From Chryseobacterium sp. JJR-5R (GTDB lineage Bacteria; Bacteroidota; Bacteroidia; Flavobacteriales; Weeksellaceae), in the NCBI RefSeq assembly GCF_034047335.1, contig NZ_CP139137.1, positions 1,116,001 to 1,180,000 on the forward strand: a stretch of DNA of 64,000 nucleotides. The letters run 5' to 3'. The notes beneath the pieces were generated by a model. The model saw only the letters and a list, made by a program, of their open reading frames with translations, did no database searches and was not told the DNA's origin. A program made the translations under genes and the position numbers. This document shows positions 26,591 through 35,899 of the stretch, one piece after another (within the stretch, counting starts at the first letter, position 1; every line of letters starts with the position of its first letter).

Positions 26591-27514
26591 ATGAAACTTT
26601 TAGTTGTAGGAAGTGTTGCATTTGATGCTATTGAAACGCCGTTCGGCAAAACAGATAAAATTTTAGGAGGTGCTGCAACCTATATCGGAATCACATCATC
26701 CGTTTTAGGAGTAAAATCCGGAATCGTTTCTGTAGTGGGAGGAGATTTCCCGCAGGAGCATCTTGATATGTTTACAGACAGGGACATCAATATTGAAGGA
26801 ATTGAGATCGTAAAAGAAGGAAAGACCTTTTTCTGGTCCGGAAAATACCACAATGATTTAAATACAAGAGATACTTTAGCAACAGAAGTCAACGTCCTGG
26901 AAAACTTTGATCCTAAGATTCCTGAATCTATGCAGGATGCAGAAATTCTGCTCTTAGGAAATCTTCACCCCGGCGTGCAGCTTTCAGTACTTGAAAAAAT
27001 GCACAACCGCCCGAAGCTTGTGATCCTGGATACAATGAATTTCTGGATGGACAGCGCCTGGGATATCCTGATGGATATGATTGCCAAAACCGATGTTATC
27101 ACCATCAATGATGAAGAGGCAAGACAGCTTTCAGGAGAATATTCTCTGGTAAAAGCAGCCAAGAAAATCCACGGTATGGGCCCTGAATATGTAATTATCA
27201 AGAAAGGCGAGCACGGTGCCCTGCTTTTTCATGACGATAAAATATTTGCCATTCCTGCACTTCCGCTGGAAGAAGTGTTCGATCCTACCGGAGCCGGAGA
27301 TACCTTTGCCGGGGGCTTTGCAGCCTATCTCGCCAAAAAAGGAAAAACTGATTTCGAAACCATGAAATCTGCATTGATCGTTGGTTCTGCTATGGCTTCT
27401 TTTACGGTAGAGAAATTCGGAACGGAGCGAATCCAGGAAGTAAACGAAAAGGATATGTTCGAAAGATTGAGACAGTTTAAAGAACTGACAACTTTTGACA
27501 TAGAACTCCAGTAA
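26591..27514 (+). CDS. PfkB-family carbohydrate/nucleoside kinase
   Basis: 307 residues from MKLLVVGSVAFDAIETPFGK at 26591. PfkB signature 1 region GGAATYIGIT and signature 2 DPTGAGDTFAGGFAAY with the catalytic Asp and the anion hole are intact. Substrate could be a sugar, adenosine or similar; family members of this length in Bacteroidetes are usually called sugar kinases without proof. It follows gldD by 28 bp and precedes the SurA-like gene, which has its own promoter. Confidence 0.88.
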   Translation: MKLLVVGSVAFDAIETPFGKTDKILGGAATYIGITSSVLGVKSGIVSVVGGDFPQEHLDMFTDRDINIEGIEIVKEGKTFFWSGKYHNDLNTRDTLATEVNVLENFDPKIPESMQDAEILLLGNLHPGVQLSVLEKMHNRPKLVILDTMNFWMDSAWDILMDMIAKTDVITINDEEARQLSGEYSLVKAAKKIHGMGPEYVIIKKGEHGALLFHDDKIFAIPALPLEEVFDPTGAGDTFAGGFAAYLAKKGKTDFETMKSALIVGSAMASFTVEKFGTERIQEVNEKDMFERLRQFKELTTFDIELQ

Positions 27515-27572
27515 CTCCCTCTTTTTAAGAAATATTTATAATAAAAAATTTAGTGTAATTCATTAAGAATTC

Positions 27573-27580
27573 TAAATTTG
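27573..27580 (+). promoter_or_regulatory. -7 promoter box (TAAATTTG)
   Basis: TAnnTTTG match 21 bp before the SurA-like ATG, in a 87-bp intergenic gap. Confidence 0.55.
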
Positions 27581-27601
27581 CAACTTGTTTAAAATAGTAA
27601 A

Positions 27602-28972
27602 ATGACAAATAAACTTAAGATCACTTTTCTTTTTGGGATTTTCATCATGATGATGGGGGCCAATACCATGAAAGCCCAGCTGAAACAGGGAGATCTCATC
27701 GATGGTATTGCAGCGGTAATCGGTGATGAAATTGTTTTGGAATCTGATGTAAATGAGCAGATGAATTATGCAAAACAGCAGGGAGCTTCCAATATTGATA
27801 AGTGCGAGTTTCTGGAAAACCTTCTGAACAATAAGCTTCTGGTTTATGAAGCCAGAAAAGATACGTTGATTGAGAATCGTTCTGCAGCAATCAAGGAACA
27901 GGCTAATGCGAAATACCAGCAGCTTCTTTCCCAGTTTCCTGACGAAAAAGCAATGCTGACGGCCTATAAGTTCAGAAACGGTTATGAAATGAAAAATGCG
28001 ATCGAGAAAATCGATATCGATCAATATTACGGGCAGGCCAAATACCAGAGAATTACCGAAAAGGCTGATGTTACGCCCAACGAGGTAACCGATTTCTATA
28101 ATCAGTACAAGGCACAGCTGCCTGAGATCAAGGATGAGGTATCATTGTCACAGATCATGATGTTTCCCAAGCTTACGGAAGCCCACAAGCAGGACCTGAT
28201 CAACAGGCTTAATAAAATCAAGAAAGATATTCAGGGAGGCGAAACTTTTGAAAGCCAGGCGAGGATTTATTCTGAAGATCCGGGGTCAGCTTCCAACGGC
28301 GGTCTGATGAAGAACATTTCAAAAGGGCAGATGGTAAAGCCTTTCGAGGCGGCGGCACTGAACCTTCAGGAGGGGGAAATATCAGAACCTGTAGAAACGG
28401 AATTCGGGTATCACATTATCCAGCTGGTAAAAAAGTCAGGAAAGATCTATGAAGCAAGGCATATTCTTCTGATGGCAACGCCTACGGATGATGAAGTGAA
28501 AACGGCAAGGGTAAAGCTTGACAGTATCAGAGGACTGGTTCAGAGCGGTAAAATCACTTTCAAAGATGCAGCTTTTAAATTCTCGGATGATAAAAGAACC
28601 AAATTCAACGCCGGGGTTATTGCGGGAGCTGACGGTTCTAACAAACTTGAAAGAGAGACGGTTCCCGGAACCATCAGCTACGAGCTGGCAGGTTTAAACA
28701 AAGGGGACATTACCAATGCTTTTGATGATGAAGATGAAAGAAAGAGAAAAGTGGTGAAGATTGTAAAAGTTGAAGATGTAATTCCTGCACATCAGATTAC
28801 TCTTGAAACTGATTACGACCGGATCAAGCAGATGGCACTCAACAAAAAGAGAAACGAAATGGTTGAGAAGTTTGTCAGTTCAAGGCTCCCGACTACATTT
28901 GTTTCAATCGACGGCCGTTATGATTCATGTAATCTTAAAGGAAGCTGGAAGAAAGATTCAGTTAAAAAATAA
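27602..28972 (+). CDS. SurA-like periplasmic peptidyl-prolyl isomerase/chaperone
   Basis: 456 residues. Signal peptide to MKAQ (about residue 24), SurA N-terminal helical domain (25-165), a parvulin/PpiC domain (about 170-270; EVSLSQIMMFPKLTEAHKQD, FGYHIIQLVKK) and a second parvulin-like domain (about 275-380; ARHILL). It should help outer-membrane proteins fold in the periplasm. The second domain ends in FDDEDERKRKVVKI instead of the usual aromatic-rich end, so it may be less active. No lptD or pdxA is next to it, unlike the gammaproteobacterial arrangement. Confidence 0.88.
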   Translation: MTNKLKITFLFGIFIMMMGANTMKAQLKQGDLIDGIAAVIGDEIVLESDVNEQMNYAKQQGASNIDKCEFLENLLNNKLLVYEARKDTLIENRSAAIKEQANAKYQQLLSQFPDEKAMLTAYKFRNGYEMKNAIEKIDIDQYYGQAKYQRITEKADVTPNEVTDFYNQYKAQLPEIKDEVSLSQIMMFPKLTEAHKQDLINRLNKIKKDIQGGETFESQARIYSEDPGSASNGGLMKNISKGQMVKPFEAAALNLQEGEISEPVETEFGYHIIQLVKKSGKIYEARHILLMATPTDDEVKTARVKLDSIRGLVQSGKITFKDAAFKFSDDKRTKFNAGVIAGADGSNKLERETVPGTISYELAGLNKGDITNAFDDEDERKRKVVKIVKVEDVIPAHQITLETDYDRIKQMALNKKRNEMVEKFVSSRLPTTFVSIDGRYDSCNLKGSWKKDSVKK

Positions 28973-28977
28973 AACCA

Positions 28978-29007
28978 AAACCTTCAGAATATCTGGAGGT
29001 TTTTTTA
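28978..29007 (+). terminator. Terminator of the SurA-like gene
   Basis: Stem AAAACCTTCAGA / TCTGGAGGTTTT (one T-G wobble) with a 4-nt loop and a T7 tail. Confidence 0.75.
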
Positions 29008-29052
29008 CGCTCTAAAGTCCCGTTACATCGTAGTTTTTAGTATTTTTACGGC

Positions 29053-30042
29053 ATGAGCAATTTTATAGATTTTAACTCGGCTAAAAAACTTCACGATATG
29101 CAGCAAAGTCAAAACAGGATTACCCGGCTGTTCGGTATCCAGTACCCGGTGATCCAGGCAGGGATGATCTGGCATTCCGGCTGGAAGCTGGCCTCAGCGG
29201 TTTCCAATTGCGGAGGCCTCGGCCTGATTGGCGCCGGCAGCATGTATCCTGATATCCTCAGGGAAAATATCCGGAAATGCAAAGAGGCCACAAAGAGGCC
29301 TTTCGGTGTTAATGTCCCGATGCTTTATCCCAATCTGGATGAAGTCATTCAGATCATTCTGGAAGAAGGCGTGAATATTGTCTTTACATCCGCTGGGAAC
29401 CCGAAGACCTATACAGAAACTTTACAAAAAGAAGGATTAAAAGTAGCCCACGTCGTATCATCTACAAAATTTGCCATAAAATGCGAAGAAGCAGGCGTCG
29501 ATGCCATAGTAGCCGAAGGATTCGAGGCAGGTGGCCACAACGGGAGGGATGAAACCACAACGTTCTGCCTGATCCCCAATGTGAAAAAGCACATCTCAAA
29601 ACCCCTGATTGCGGCCGGCGGAATTGCCCTCGGTTCGCAGATGAAAGCGGCCATGGTTCTCGGAGCCGACGGCGTACAGATCGGGTCCCGTTTTGCAGCA
29701 ACCGTTGAAGCCAGCGCGCACGATAACTGGAAACAGAAAATTACGGAACTTCAGGAAGGTGATACCCATCTGACTTTAAAAGAACTCGCACCTGTAAGAA
29801 TGGTGAAAAACAAGTTCTTTAATGAACTGGAAGATATTTATACGGCCGGAAAGAATAAAGACTCCCTGATCGCCTCTCTGGGCCGGGCGAGGGCAAAGCG
29901 AGGCATGTTCGAGGGCGATATGGAAGAAGGCGAGCTGGAGATCGGGCAGGTGTCCGCTTTAATTGATGAAGTGCTTCCTGTGGAAACAGTGTTCCGGAAT
30001 TTACTGAACGAATTTAACGAAGCAGGCAATCCCGGACTGTAG
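29053..30042 (+). CDS. Nitronate monooxygenase / FMN-dependent 2-nitropropane dioxygenase family
   Basis: 329 residues, single-domain TIM-barrel. LFGIQYPVIQAGMIWHSGWK opens the barrel, followed by NCGGLGLIGAG, VIVAEGFEAGGHNGRDE-type FMN and substrate residues and the phosphate loop LGADGVQIGSRFAAT. The family oxidises alkyl nitronates such as propionate 3-nitronate with oxygen using FMN, or includes enoyl-ACP reductase FabK relatives; the length and motifs fit the NMO branch better. The hydrolase downstream starts 13 bp after the stop and is probably co-transcribed. Confidence 0.85.
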   Translation: MSNFIDFNSAKKLHDMQQSQNRITRLFGIQYPVIQAGMIWHSGWKLASAVSNCGGLGLIGAGSMYPDILRENIRKCKEATKRPFGVNVPMLYPNLDEVIQIILEEGVNIVFTSAGNPKTYTETLQKEGLKVAHVVSSTKFAIKCEEAGVDAIVAEGFEAGGHNGRDETTTFCLIPNVKKHISKPLIAAGGIALGSQMKAAMVLGADGVQIGSRFAATVEASAHDNWKQKITELQEGDTHLTLKELAPVRMVKNKFFNELEDIYTAGKNKDSLIASLGRARAKRGMFEGDMEEGELEIGQVSALIDEVLPVETVFRNLLNEFNEAGNPGL

Positions 30043-30055
30043 TAAATTATGTTAA

Positions 30056-30838
30056 ATGGAAGGGAAGATCATTGATATAAAAGGCAAAAAATTATATACA
30101 GCGTACAGCAATTTATTTGAAAACAGGCCGGTCCTGGTCTTTCTGCATGATTCCTTAGGCTGCACGCAGCTTTGGCGTAATTTTCCTGAACAACTGGCAG
30201 CAGCAGTGCAATTCAATGTCTTAGTCTATGACCGTCTGGGATACGGCAAATCTTATCCGATGCTTACCCATGAAAGGGAAAACAATTACATGGAACTGGA
30301 AGCGGATGTACTGAATGACCTTCTGGGTATCCTGGGCATAGAGGAAACCATTCTGTTCGGTCACAGCGACGGTGGTACCATTGCGCTCATCACCGCGGCC
30401 AAATACCCCGGAAAAGTAAAAGCCGTAATCTGTGAAGCCGGACACATTTTTGTGGAAGATGTAACCGTAAAAGGAGTGAAAGATGCATTGCAGGCATATC
30501 AGACCACCAATCTTGCTGAACGCTTGGCAAAATACCACGGCGACAAAGTGGAAATGATGGTAAAAGCCTGGACGGAAACCTGGCTAAGCGATCACTTTAG
30601 AAAATGGAATATTGAATATCTTTTAAAAAACATAAAGGCACCACTGTTATTTATACAGGGCGAACAGGATGAATACGGAACCTTGGATCAGATGGAAAAA
30701 ACAGTTTCCCAGGTAAGCGGAGGCACGGAAAGATTCATCATCCCGGAAGCCGGGCATACACCGCATAAGGAAAAGCCGGATGTGGTTTTGCAGAAATGTG
30801 CTGATTTTATAAATAAGGCAATATATAAAATGAGTTAG
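30056..30838 (+). CDS. Alpha/beta hydrolase
   Basis: 260 residues. Oxyanion strand VLVFLHDSLGCTQLWRNFPE, DRLGYGKS loop, nucleophile GHSDGG (Ser near residue 103), acid in GEQDEYG, and His in EAGHTPHKEKPD: a full triad. No signal peptide. It is close behind the nitronate monooxygenase, so the two may act in one detoxification route; that is inference. Its stop codon overlaps the stop of the HD-domain gene on the other strand by 4 bp. Confidence 0.85.
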   Translation: MEGKIIDIKGKKLYTAYSNLFENRPVLVFLHDSLGCTQLWRNFPEQLAAAVQFNVLVYDRLGYGKSYPMLTHERENNYMELEADVLNDLLGILGIEETILFGHSDGGTIALITAAKYPGKVKAVICEAGHIFVEDVTVKGVKDALQAYQTTNLAERLAKYHGDKVEMMVKAWTETWLSDHFRKWNIEYLLKNIKAPLLFIQGEQDEYGTLDQMEKTVSQVSGGTERFIIPEAGHTPHKEKPDVVLQKCADFINKAIYKMS

Positions 30839-31452
30839 TGATTTTCAATCTCAGCCAGGATATTTTCCCGTGCCTTACCTTCATATTGAACCGTAAAATC
30901 CTCAGTCTTAAAAATACGTTCTAAGTCTAAGAAATGTTTCAGTACTTTTTTTCTTCCCGGCTTATACAGCAAATCAGGATAAACGGAATATTCTTTCCTG
31001 ATCTTTTGGGTATAATCAATATAAGTTTTCCGGTCTTTTCCGAGAATCGAAAGATCTGCATCCAGAAGGTAATTTGTATCGCGGTCATCAGATTTCTGAT
31101 GGGATTTTGTAGCCATAATTTGTTTTGAAATCCTTTCAACCGCGTCATGGGTGATGTTTAGTTTCTGCAGGGCTGATGCCGCAAATTCCGCACTTTTTTC
31201 CTCATTTGATTTTGAAGCCGCGCTGTAAATTACATCATGGTAAAAAACAGAAAATGAAATTTCTGTAAAATTCCCGATCTTGCTTCTCACGGTTTCAAGT
31301 TCGGTAAATATATGCTCAAGATGTTCCAGGTTATGGTAATGCCTGCCTTTCCCGGTATACCTTTTTTCAATATCAGACCATAATTGCTCAATAAGGTTTT
31401 TGTCTTCTGTGAATAACAGACAGTTTTCAGAAAATCTTTCCTTTAAATTCAT
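30835..31452 (-). CDS. HD-domain metal-dependent hydrolase-like protein
   Basis: 205 residues. It carries RHYHNLEHLEHIF, FSVFYHDVIYSAAS, an IMATKSH segment and LLDADLSILG: the His and Asp pattern of predicted HD-superfamily phosphohydrolases (sometimes annotated as N-methyl-D-aspartate receptor NMDAR2C-like). Soluble, cytoplasmic, substrate unknown. It converges with the hydrolase (4 bp overlap of the stops). The rhodanese gene upstream ends 32 bp away and may belong to the same transcript. Confidence 0.8.
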   Translation of the reverse strand: MNLKERFSENCLLFTEDKNLIEQLWSDIEKRYTGKGRHYHNLEHLEHIFTELETVRSKIGNFTEISFSVFYHDVIYSAASKSNEEKSAEFAASALQKLNITHDAVERISKQIMATKSHQKSDDRDTNYLLDADLSILGKDRKTYIDYTQKIRKEYSVYPDLLYKPGRKKVLKHFLDLERIFKTEDFTVQYEGKARENILAEIENH

Positions 31453-31484
31453 AAGTGCCGGTTTTTAAATAAAAAAAGGAACTT

Positions 31485-31784
31485 TTAAAAAGTTCCCTGA
31501 TTTGCTTCAATGGTTTGTTTCAGTTCAGCCCAGCCGCCGCCGTTGTAACCGTCTTTTAAGCCTTGTGAATTTAAATATTCCAGTGCTTTCCCGCTTCTGT
31601 TCCCGCTTCTGCAGAAAATCACAACCGGTTTTTCAAGAGATAAGATTTCATCCTGCCGGTCTTCCACTTCACCCAACGGGATATTTTTGGCACCGTCTAT
31701 ATGGCCGTCCATCTCCAATTCCATGGGTTCACGAACGTCGATTAATTCATAATTTCCTGATTTTAAAACTTCTGATAAAGACAT
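31485..31784 (-). CDS. Single-domain rhodanese-like sulfurtransferase
   Basis: 99 residues, the usual size of GlpE/PspE-like proteins. YELIDVREPMELEMDGHIDG and the active-site loop FCRSGNRSGKA with the catalytic Cys are intact. It can move sulfane sulfur between donors and acceptors in the cytoplasm. No signal peptide is seen. The partner pathway cannot be read from the context. Confidence 0.9.
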   Translation of the reverse strand: MSLSEVLKSGNYELIDVREPMELEMDGHIDGAKNIPLGEVEDRQDEILSLEKPVVIFCRSGNRSGKALEYLNSQGLKDGYNGGGWAELKQTIEANQGTF

Positions 31785-31885
31785 GTTATATTAATATTTA
31801 AGGTTAGAATTTGGATTTAAATCATTAAAAAGGACAATACAGCAATTCAATGATTAAAAGCCCAAACAAATTTATAAAATAATCT

Positions 31886-31893
31886 TAGTTTTG
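31886..31893 (+). promoter_or_regulatory. -7 promoter box (TAGTTTTG) of queG
   Basis: TAnnTTTG match 13 bp before the ATG at 31907. Confidence 0.55.
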
Positions 31894-31906
31894 CAAGGTA
31901 AAAATA

Positions 31907-32857
31907 ATGAATTCAAACGCTGAGAAATATTCACAATTGATAAAGTCCACGGCAAAACGCTTTGGGTTTCAGGCCTGCGGTATTTCGAAAGCGGATTTCT
32001 TGGAAGAAGAGGCGAGGCCGCTGGAAAACTGGCTGAAGAATAATTTCCATGGCGAAATGAAATACATGGAAAACCATTTCGATAAAAGGCTGGATCCGAG
32101 GCTGTTGGTAGACGGCTCAAAATCGGTAATTTCCCTATCCTATAATTATTTTCCGGAAGAGAAAATCTCTGCCTTAGACAATTTTAAGATTTCAAAATAT
32201 GCCTATGCAGAAGATTACCATGAAGTGATCAAAGAAATCCTGCGTGAAATGGTTGCCGAGCTGCAGGAAACAATCGGGGAATTCGGGTTCCGGGTCTTTG
32301 TGGATTCCGCTCCCGTCCTGGAGCGGAGCTGGGCAAGGAAATCCGGGATCGGCTGGGTAGGGAAGAATGCCAACCTGATTACCAAACAAAACGGCTCATT
32401 TTACTTCCTGGCAGAAATTATCTGTGACCTGGAACTGATTGCAGATCATGAAACCACAGACCACTGCGGGACCTGCCGGAAATGCATTGATGCCTGCCCT
32501 ACCGGTGCCATTGTTTCAGAAAAATTGATTGACGGAAGCAAATGTATTTCTTACGCAACTATTGAGCTTAAAAATGAGATTCCGGATTATTTTAAGGATA
32601 AGATGGACGACTGGATGTTCGGATGCGATGTATGCCAGGACGTGTGCCCGTGGAACCGGTTTTCAATGCCTAACCGCCAGAGCAGGTTCCGCCCGAATGA
32701 AGCATTAAAGAACTTTAAAAAAGGAGAGTGGAAAGAGCTTACCCAGGAACTGTTCTCGGAAATCTTCAGAAAATCACCCGTAAAGCGGACAAAATTCGCA
32801 GGCCTGAAACGCAATATCGAGTTTCTGGAAAAGCCTTCAGATAATGATATAACCTGA
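31907..32857 (+). CDS. queG: Epoxyqueuosine reductase
   Basis: 316 residues, near the short form of the family. Performs the last step of queuosine synthesis, reducing epoxyqueuosine in tRNA with cobalamin and two [4Fe-4S] clusters. Visible: the cobalamin-binding N-half ([39 protein letters not shown]), and two ferredoxin motifs [15 protein letters not shown] and [11 protein letters not shown]. It lacks the C-terminal HEAT repeats of the longer QueG proteins, which is normal for the short variant. No other queuosine gene is adjacent. Confidence 0.93.
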   Translation: MNSNAEKYSQLIKSTAKRFGFQACGISKADFLEEEARPLENWLKNNFHGEMKYMENHFDKRLDPRLLVDGSKSVISLSYNYFPEEKISALDNFKISKYAYAEDYHEVIKEILREMVAELQETIGEFGFRVFVDSAPVLERSWARKSGIGWVGKNANLITKQNGSFYFLAEIICDLELIADHETTDHCGTCRKCIDACPTGAIVSEKLIDGSKCISYATIELKNEIPDYFKDKMDDWMFGCDVCQDVCPWNRFSMPNRQSRFRPNEALKNFKKGEWKELTQELFSEIFRKSPVKRTKFAGLKRNIEFLEKPSDNDIT

Positions 32858-33004
32858 TAGTTTTGAATTTCACCGTTCCGGGCTAAGTCGTAAAAGTCAT
32901 CCGTTTTTACATGAGTGCTGCAAAAACTGGATATGATATAAATAAAGTCCTTTAAGGAGAATTTAACTTAAAAAGGTATAAATCTAAATCTATCTTATCG
33001 TAAA

Positions 33005-33085
33005 CTAACGTTTTTTCTGTGTCCTTTTCGGAGCCACTTTCACCCTTACTTTAAATCTTTTGCTTGATTTATTGTTTTTACGCAT
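33005..33085 (-). CDS. 26-residue very basic peptide, possible ribosome-associated protein
   Basis: An ATG at 33085 opens a 26-codon frame ending at TAG (33005). The peptide starts MRKNNKSSKRFKVR and ends APKRTQKKR; 12 of its 26 residues are Lys or Arg and it has no acidic residue. Such tiny basic tails are typical of small ribosomal proteins, and Flavobacteriia are known to have lineage-specific ones, but I cannot assign it. It lies alone in a 325-bp gap between queG and the DUF2459 gene. I could not find a convincing promoter. The alternative is a chance frame in A-rich DNA. Confidence 0.5.
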   Translation of the reverse strand: MRKNNKSSKRFKVRVKVAPKRTQKKR

Positions 33086-33182
33086 ATTTGTGAATGTTTT
33101 GTACTTAAATTTAAATAAATTTCCGTTCAGAAAAAATACCTTTATAAAAATTATACGTTAATTATTAATCATATCAAAAAAC

Positions 33183-33866
33183 ATGACGGTGAAAAAAATG
33201 GCAATACTTATTCTTAAAGCTTTAGGAATCCTGGTAGGAATTATAGCGGTCTATGCCGCATCAGCATATCTCCTTCCTTTTATTGAAGTTCCGGCAAAAG
33301 ACGACGGGCAGAAGAAAGATATCGCGGTTTATATCTATACCAACGGCGTGCATACGGATATCGTTATGCCCGTGAAAAACGACCTGCAGGACTGGGGAGC
33401 AAAAATACCGTTTTCCAATACAAAATCCGGGGAAACAGATTATAACTTCGTAGGTATCGGATGGGGCGACAAAGGCTTTTACCTGGACACCCCGACCTGG
33501 GCAGATCTTAAATTTTCCACTGCCTTCAAGGCGGCATTCTGGCTGAGCGAATCGGCAATGCACTGCAGTTATTACCGTACGATGAAAGAAGGGGACGACT
33601 GTAAAATGATCATGATCAGCAGAGACCAGTATAAAAAACTCGCAGCGTTTGTTGAGAAAAAATTTGACCGGGACGAAAAAGGGAACTTTATCCTGGTTCC
33701 TACCAAGGCCGTCTACGGCAATAATGATGCTTTTTACGATGCTCAGGGAACATACAGCTTTCTGGATACCTGCAACACATGGACCAACGACGCTTTAAAA
33801 GCCGCCGGGCAGAAAGCCGCGCTCTGGACGCCTACGGACTACGGGATTTTCATTCATTATAAATAA
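33183..33866 (+). CDS. TIGR02117/DUF2459 family protein
   Basis: 227 residues. One N-terminal TM or signal segment (LILKALGILVGIIAVYAASA), then a periplasmic domain with IYIYTNGVHTDIVMPV-like start (VYIYTNGVHTDIVMP), FVGIGWGDKGFYLDTPTWAD and CNTWTNDALKAAG. This is the pattern of a conserved bacterial family named from a urease region; the biochemical role is unknown, although Cys and His placement suggests a peptidase-like fold. It stands alone. Confidence 0.85.
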   Translation: MTVKKMAILILKALGILVGIIAVYAASAYLLPFIEVPAKDDGQKKDIAVYIYTNGVHTDIVMPVKNDLQDWGAKIPFSNTKSGETDYNFVGIGWGDKGFYLDTPTWADLKFSTAFKAAFWLSESAMHCSYYRTMKEGDDCKMIMISRDQYKKLAAFVEKKFDRDEKGNFILVPTKAVYGNNDAFYDAQGTYSFLDTCNTWTNDALKAAGQKAALWTPTDYGIFIHYK

Positions 33867-34110
33867 TATTCCGGTAATTTTCTGTTCTGACAGGCTGATG
33901 GAGTGAAGAATTCTGTCCTGTATTTTTATGACAGGTTAATAGTTTTCTCTGTATCTACATCTGCAGAATCTAAAAAATCAAAAGAGATCTAGTTAAAAAT
34001 CAGGGCCCGAAATTTTTATAACATTCAAGTCTGGAATTTAAGTCGGCCGGATAAAGTACGGACAATTGCCAATGTGGTATTTTTATTGCACTTCAACGTC
34101 ATAAAAAATA

Positions 34111-34569
34111 ATGAAGCACCGCCTCTACCGCGAACAGCAGCTGAACTGCGACCTGGATACCGCCTGGAAATTCTTTTCATCTGCCAACAATCTTTCTGAA
34201 ATTACTCCGAAGGAAATGAAATTTATCGTTTTAACCCATTTTGACAATGACGAGATTTACGAAGGAATGATCATTGATTATTTTGTTTCCCCTTTGTTAG
34301 GCATTAAAATGAAATGGAAAACGGAAATCATCCAGGTGGATTTAAGAAAAAGCTTTACCGATTTCCAGAAAAAAGGCCCGTATAAGCTGTGGCACCATCA
34401 TCATGAGTTCATAGAAAACGAAAACGGTGTCCTGATGAAAGATACCGTAGACTATGAGCTGCCTTTAGGGTTCCTGGGAGAAATAGCACATACGCTTTTC
34501 GTGAAGTCCAAGCTGAACCATATTTTTAATTACCGCTTTAAAATCCTGAAAAAACGTTTTAACAGATGA
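34111..34569 (+). CDS. SRPBCC (START-like) domain protein
   Basis: 152 residues, whole-length polyketide-cyclase/SRPBCC fold: LDTAWKFFSSANNLSEITP, a beta sheet (MKWKTEIIQVDLRKSFTDFQ), GPYKLWHHHHEF and a C-terminal helix. It should bind a hydrophobic ligand. Its stop codon overlaps the photolyase ATG by 4 bases (ATGA), so the two are translationally coupled. This pairing recurs in Bacteroidetes and suggests that the protein supports photolyase or chromophore function; this is inference. Confidence 0.85.
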   Translation: MKHRLYREQQLNCDLDTAWKFFSSANNLSEITPKEMKFIVLTHFDNDEIYEGMIIDYFVSPLLGIKMKWKTEIIQVDLRKSFTDFQKKGPYKLWHHHHEFIENENGVLMKDTVDYELPLGFLGEIAHTLFVKSKLNHIFNYRFKILKKRFNR

Positions 34570-35879
34570 AAGATAAAGATACTACAGCAAAAGATGCCGT
34601 CAATATGTTCTGGTTCCGCAGGGATCTCAGGCTGGAAGATAATGCAGGCCTCCACAATGCGTTAAAAGCAGGCTGTGATGTGCTTCCCGTATTTATTTTC
34701 GACAAAGAAATCCTGGATAAGCTTGACAACAAGGCCGATAAAAGAGTCGATTACTTTCATCAGGCTTTAAGCGGAATGCATAAAGAGCTGAAAAAACATA
34801 AAAGCGGGCTTCGGGTGTTCATCGGGAAGCCGTTGGAAGTATTTAAGGAAATAACAAAAGATTATAAAATAGGTACGGTTTTCACCAATACGGATTATGA
34901 GCCGGCAGCGGTAAAGCGCGATAAAGAGATTAAAGATTTTCTAGAGCAAAAGAATATTGGCTTTGAAAGTTTTAAAGATCAGGTAATCTTTGAAAAAGAT
35001 GAAGTGGTAAAAAAGGACGGAACGCCTTATACCGTTTATACTCCGTTTTCCCGGAAATGGAAAGAAACATTAGGATCAGGAAAAACAGAAAGCTTTACAA
35101 CGGATTTCTCACACTTCCTGAAATATGCCGCGCCGAAATTTCCTCAGCTTGAAGACCTTGGGTTCAAAAAAACGGATATTACATTTCATGAGCCGTTTCC
35201 GGAAAAGTCGGTGATCGATGATTATGACCGGTACAGGAATTTTCCGGGACTGGACCATACCACCCGCCTGGGCGTGGCTCTGCGTTTCGGGACTATTTCC
35301 GTGCGGAAATGTGTACAGTTTGCCCGTGAACATAATGAAACCTGGCTGAATGAGCTGATCTGGCGGGAATTTTTTATGCAGATCCTTCATCATTTCCCGA
35401 AAGTAGTGAACCATCCGTTCAAAGAAAAATATGAAAATATAGAATGGCGGAATAATGAAAAGGAATTTGCGCTCTGGTGCGAAGGAAAAACAGGCTATCC
35501 CATTGTAGATGCCGGCATGCGCCAGCTCAATGAAACAGGCTTTATGCACAACAGGATAAGAATGGTAACGGCCAGCTTTCTAACGAAACACCTGCTGATC
35601 GACTGGCGTTGGGGCGAAGCTTATTTTGCAGAAAAGCTTCTGGATTATGAATTGTCTTCCAACAACGGCAACTGGCAGTGGGTGGCAGGCTGCGGCTGCG
35701 ATGCAGCACCTTATTTCAGGGTATTCAATCCTTCCGAACAGACCAAAAAGTTCGATAAAGACCACAAATACATCAATGAATGGCTCAGTGAAGAGGATCA
35801 GGATATCGAACCTATTGTAGAGCACGTGTCTGCCAGGAAAAGAGCGCTGGATGTATACGGAAAAGCAGTAAAAAGATAA
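34566..35879 (+). CDS. Cryptochrome/photolyase family protein
   Basis: 437 residues. N-terminal antenna domain begins NMFWFRRDLRLEDNAGLHNA; the C-terminal FAD domain contains TRLGVALRFGTISVRK, NELIWREFFMQILHHFP, GYPIVDAGMRQLNETGFMHN and SSNNGNWQWVAGCGCDAAPY. This matches class I CPD photolyases, which split pyrimidine dimers with blue light; a cryptochrome (sensor) role cannot be excluded. It is translationally coupled to the SRPBCC gene. Confidence 0.9.
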   Translation: MKDKDTTAKDAVNMFWFRRDLRLEDNAGLHNALKAGCDVLPVFIFDKEILDKLDNKADKRVDYFHQALSGMHKELKKHKSGLRVFIGKPLEVFKEITKDYKIGTVFTNTDYEPAAVKRDKEIKDFLEQKNIGFESFKDQVIFEKDEVVKKDGTPYTVYTPFSRKWKETLGSGKTESFTTDFSHFLKYAAPKFPQLEDLGFKKTDITFHEPFPEKSVIDDYDRYRNFPGLDHTTRLGVALRFGTISVRKCVQFAREHNETWLNELIWREFFMQILHHFPKVVNHPFKEKYENIEWRNNEKEFALWCEGKTGYPIVDAGMRQLNETGFMHNRIRMVTASFLTKHLLIDWRWGEAYFAEKLLDYELSSNNGNWQWVAGCGCDAAPYFRVFNPSEQTKKFDKDHKYINEWLSEEDQDIEPIVEHVSARKRALDVYGKAVKR

Positions 35880-35899
35880 GAATCACCGGTACTTTACCC

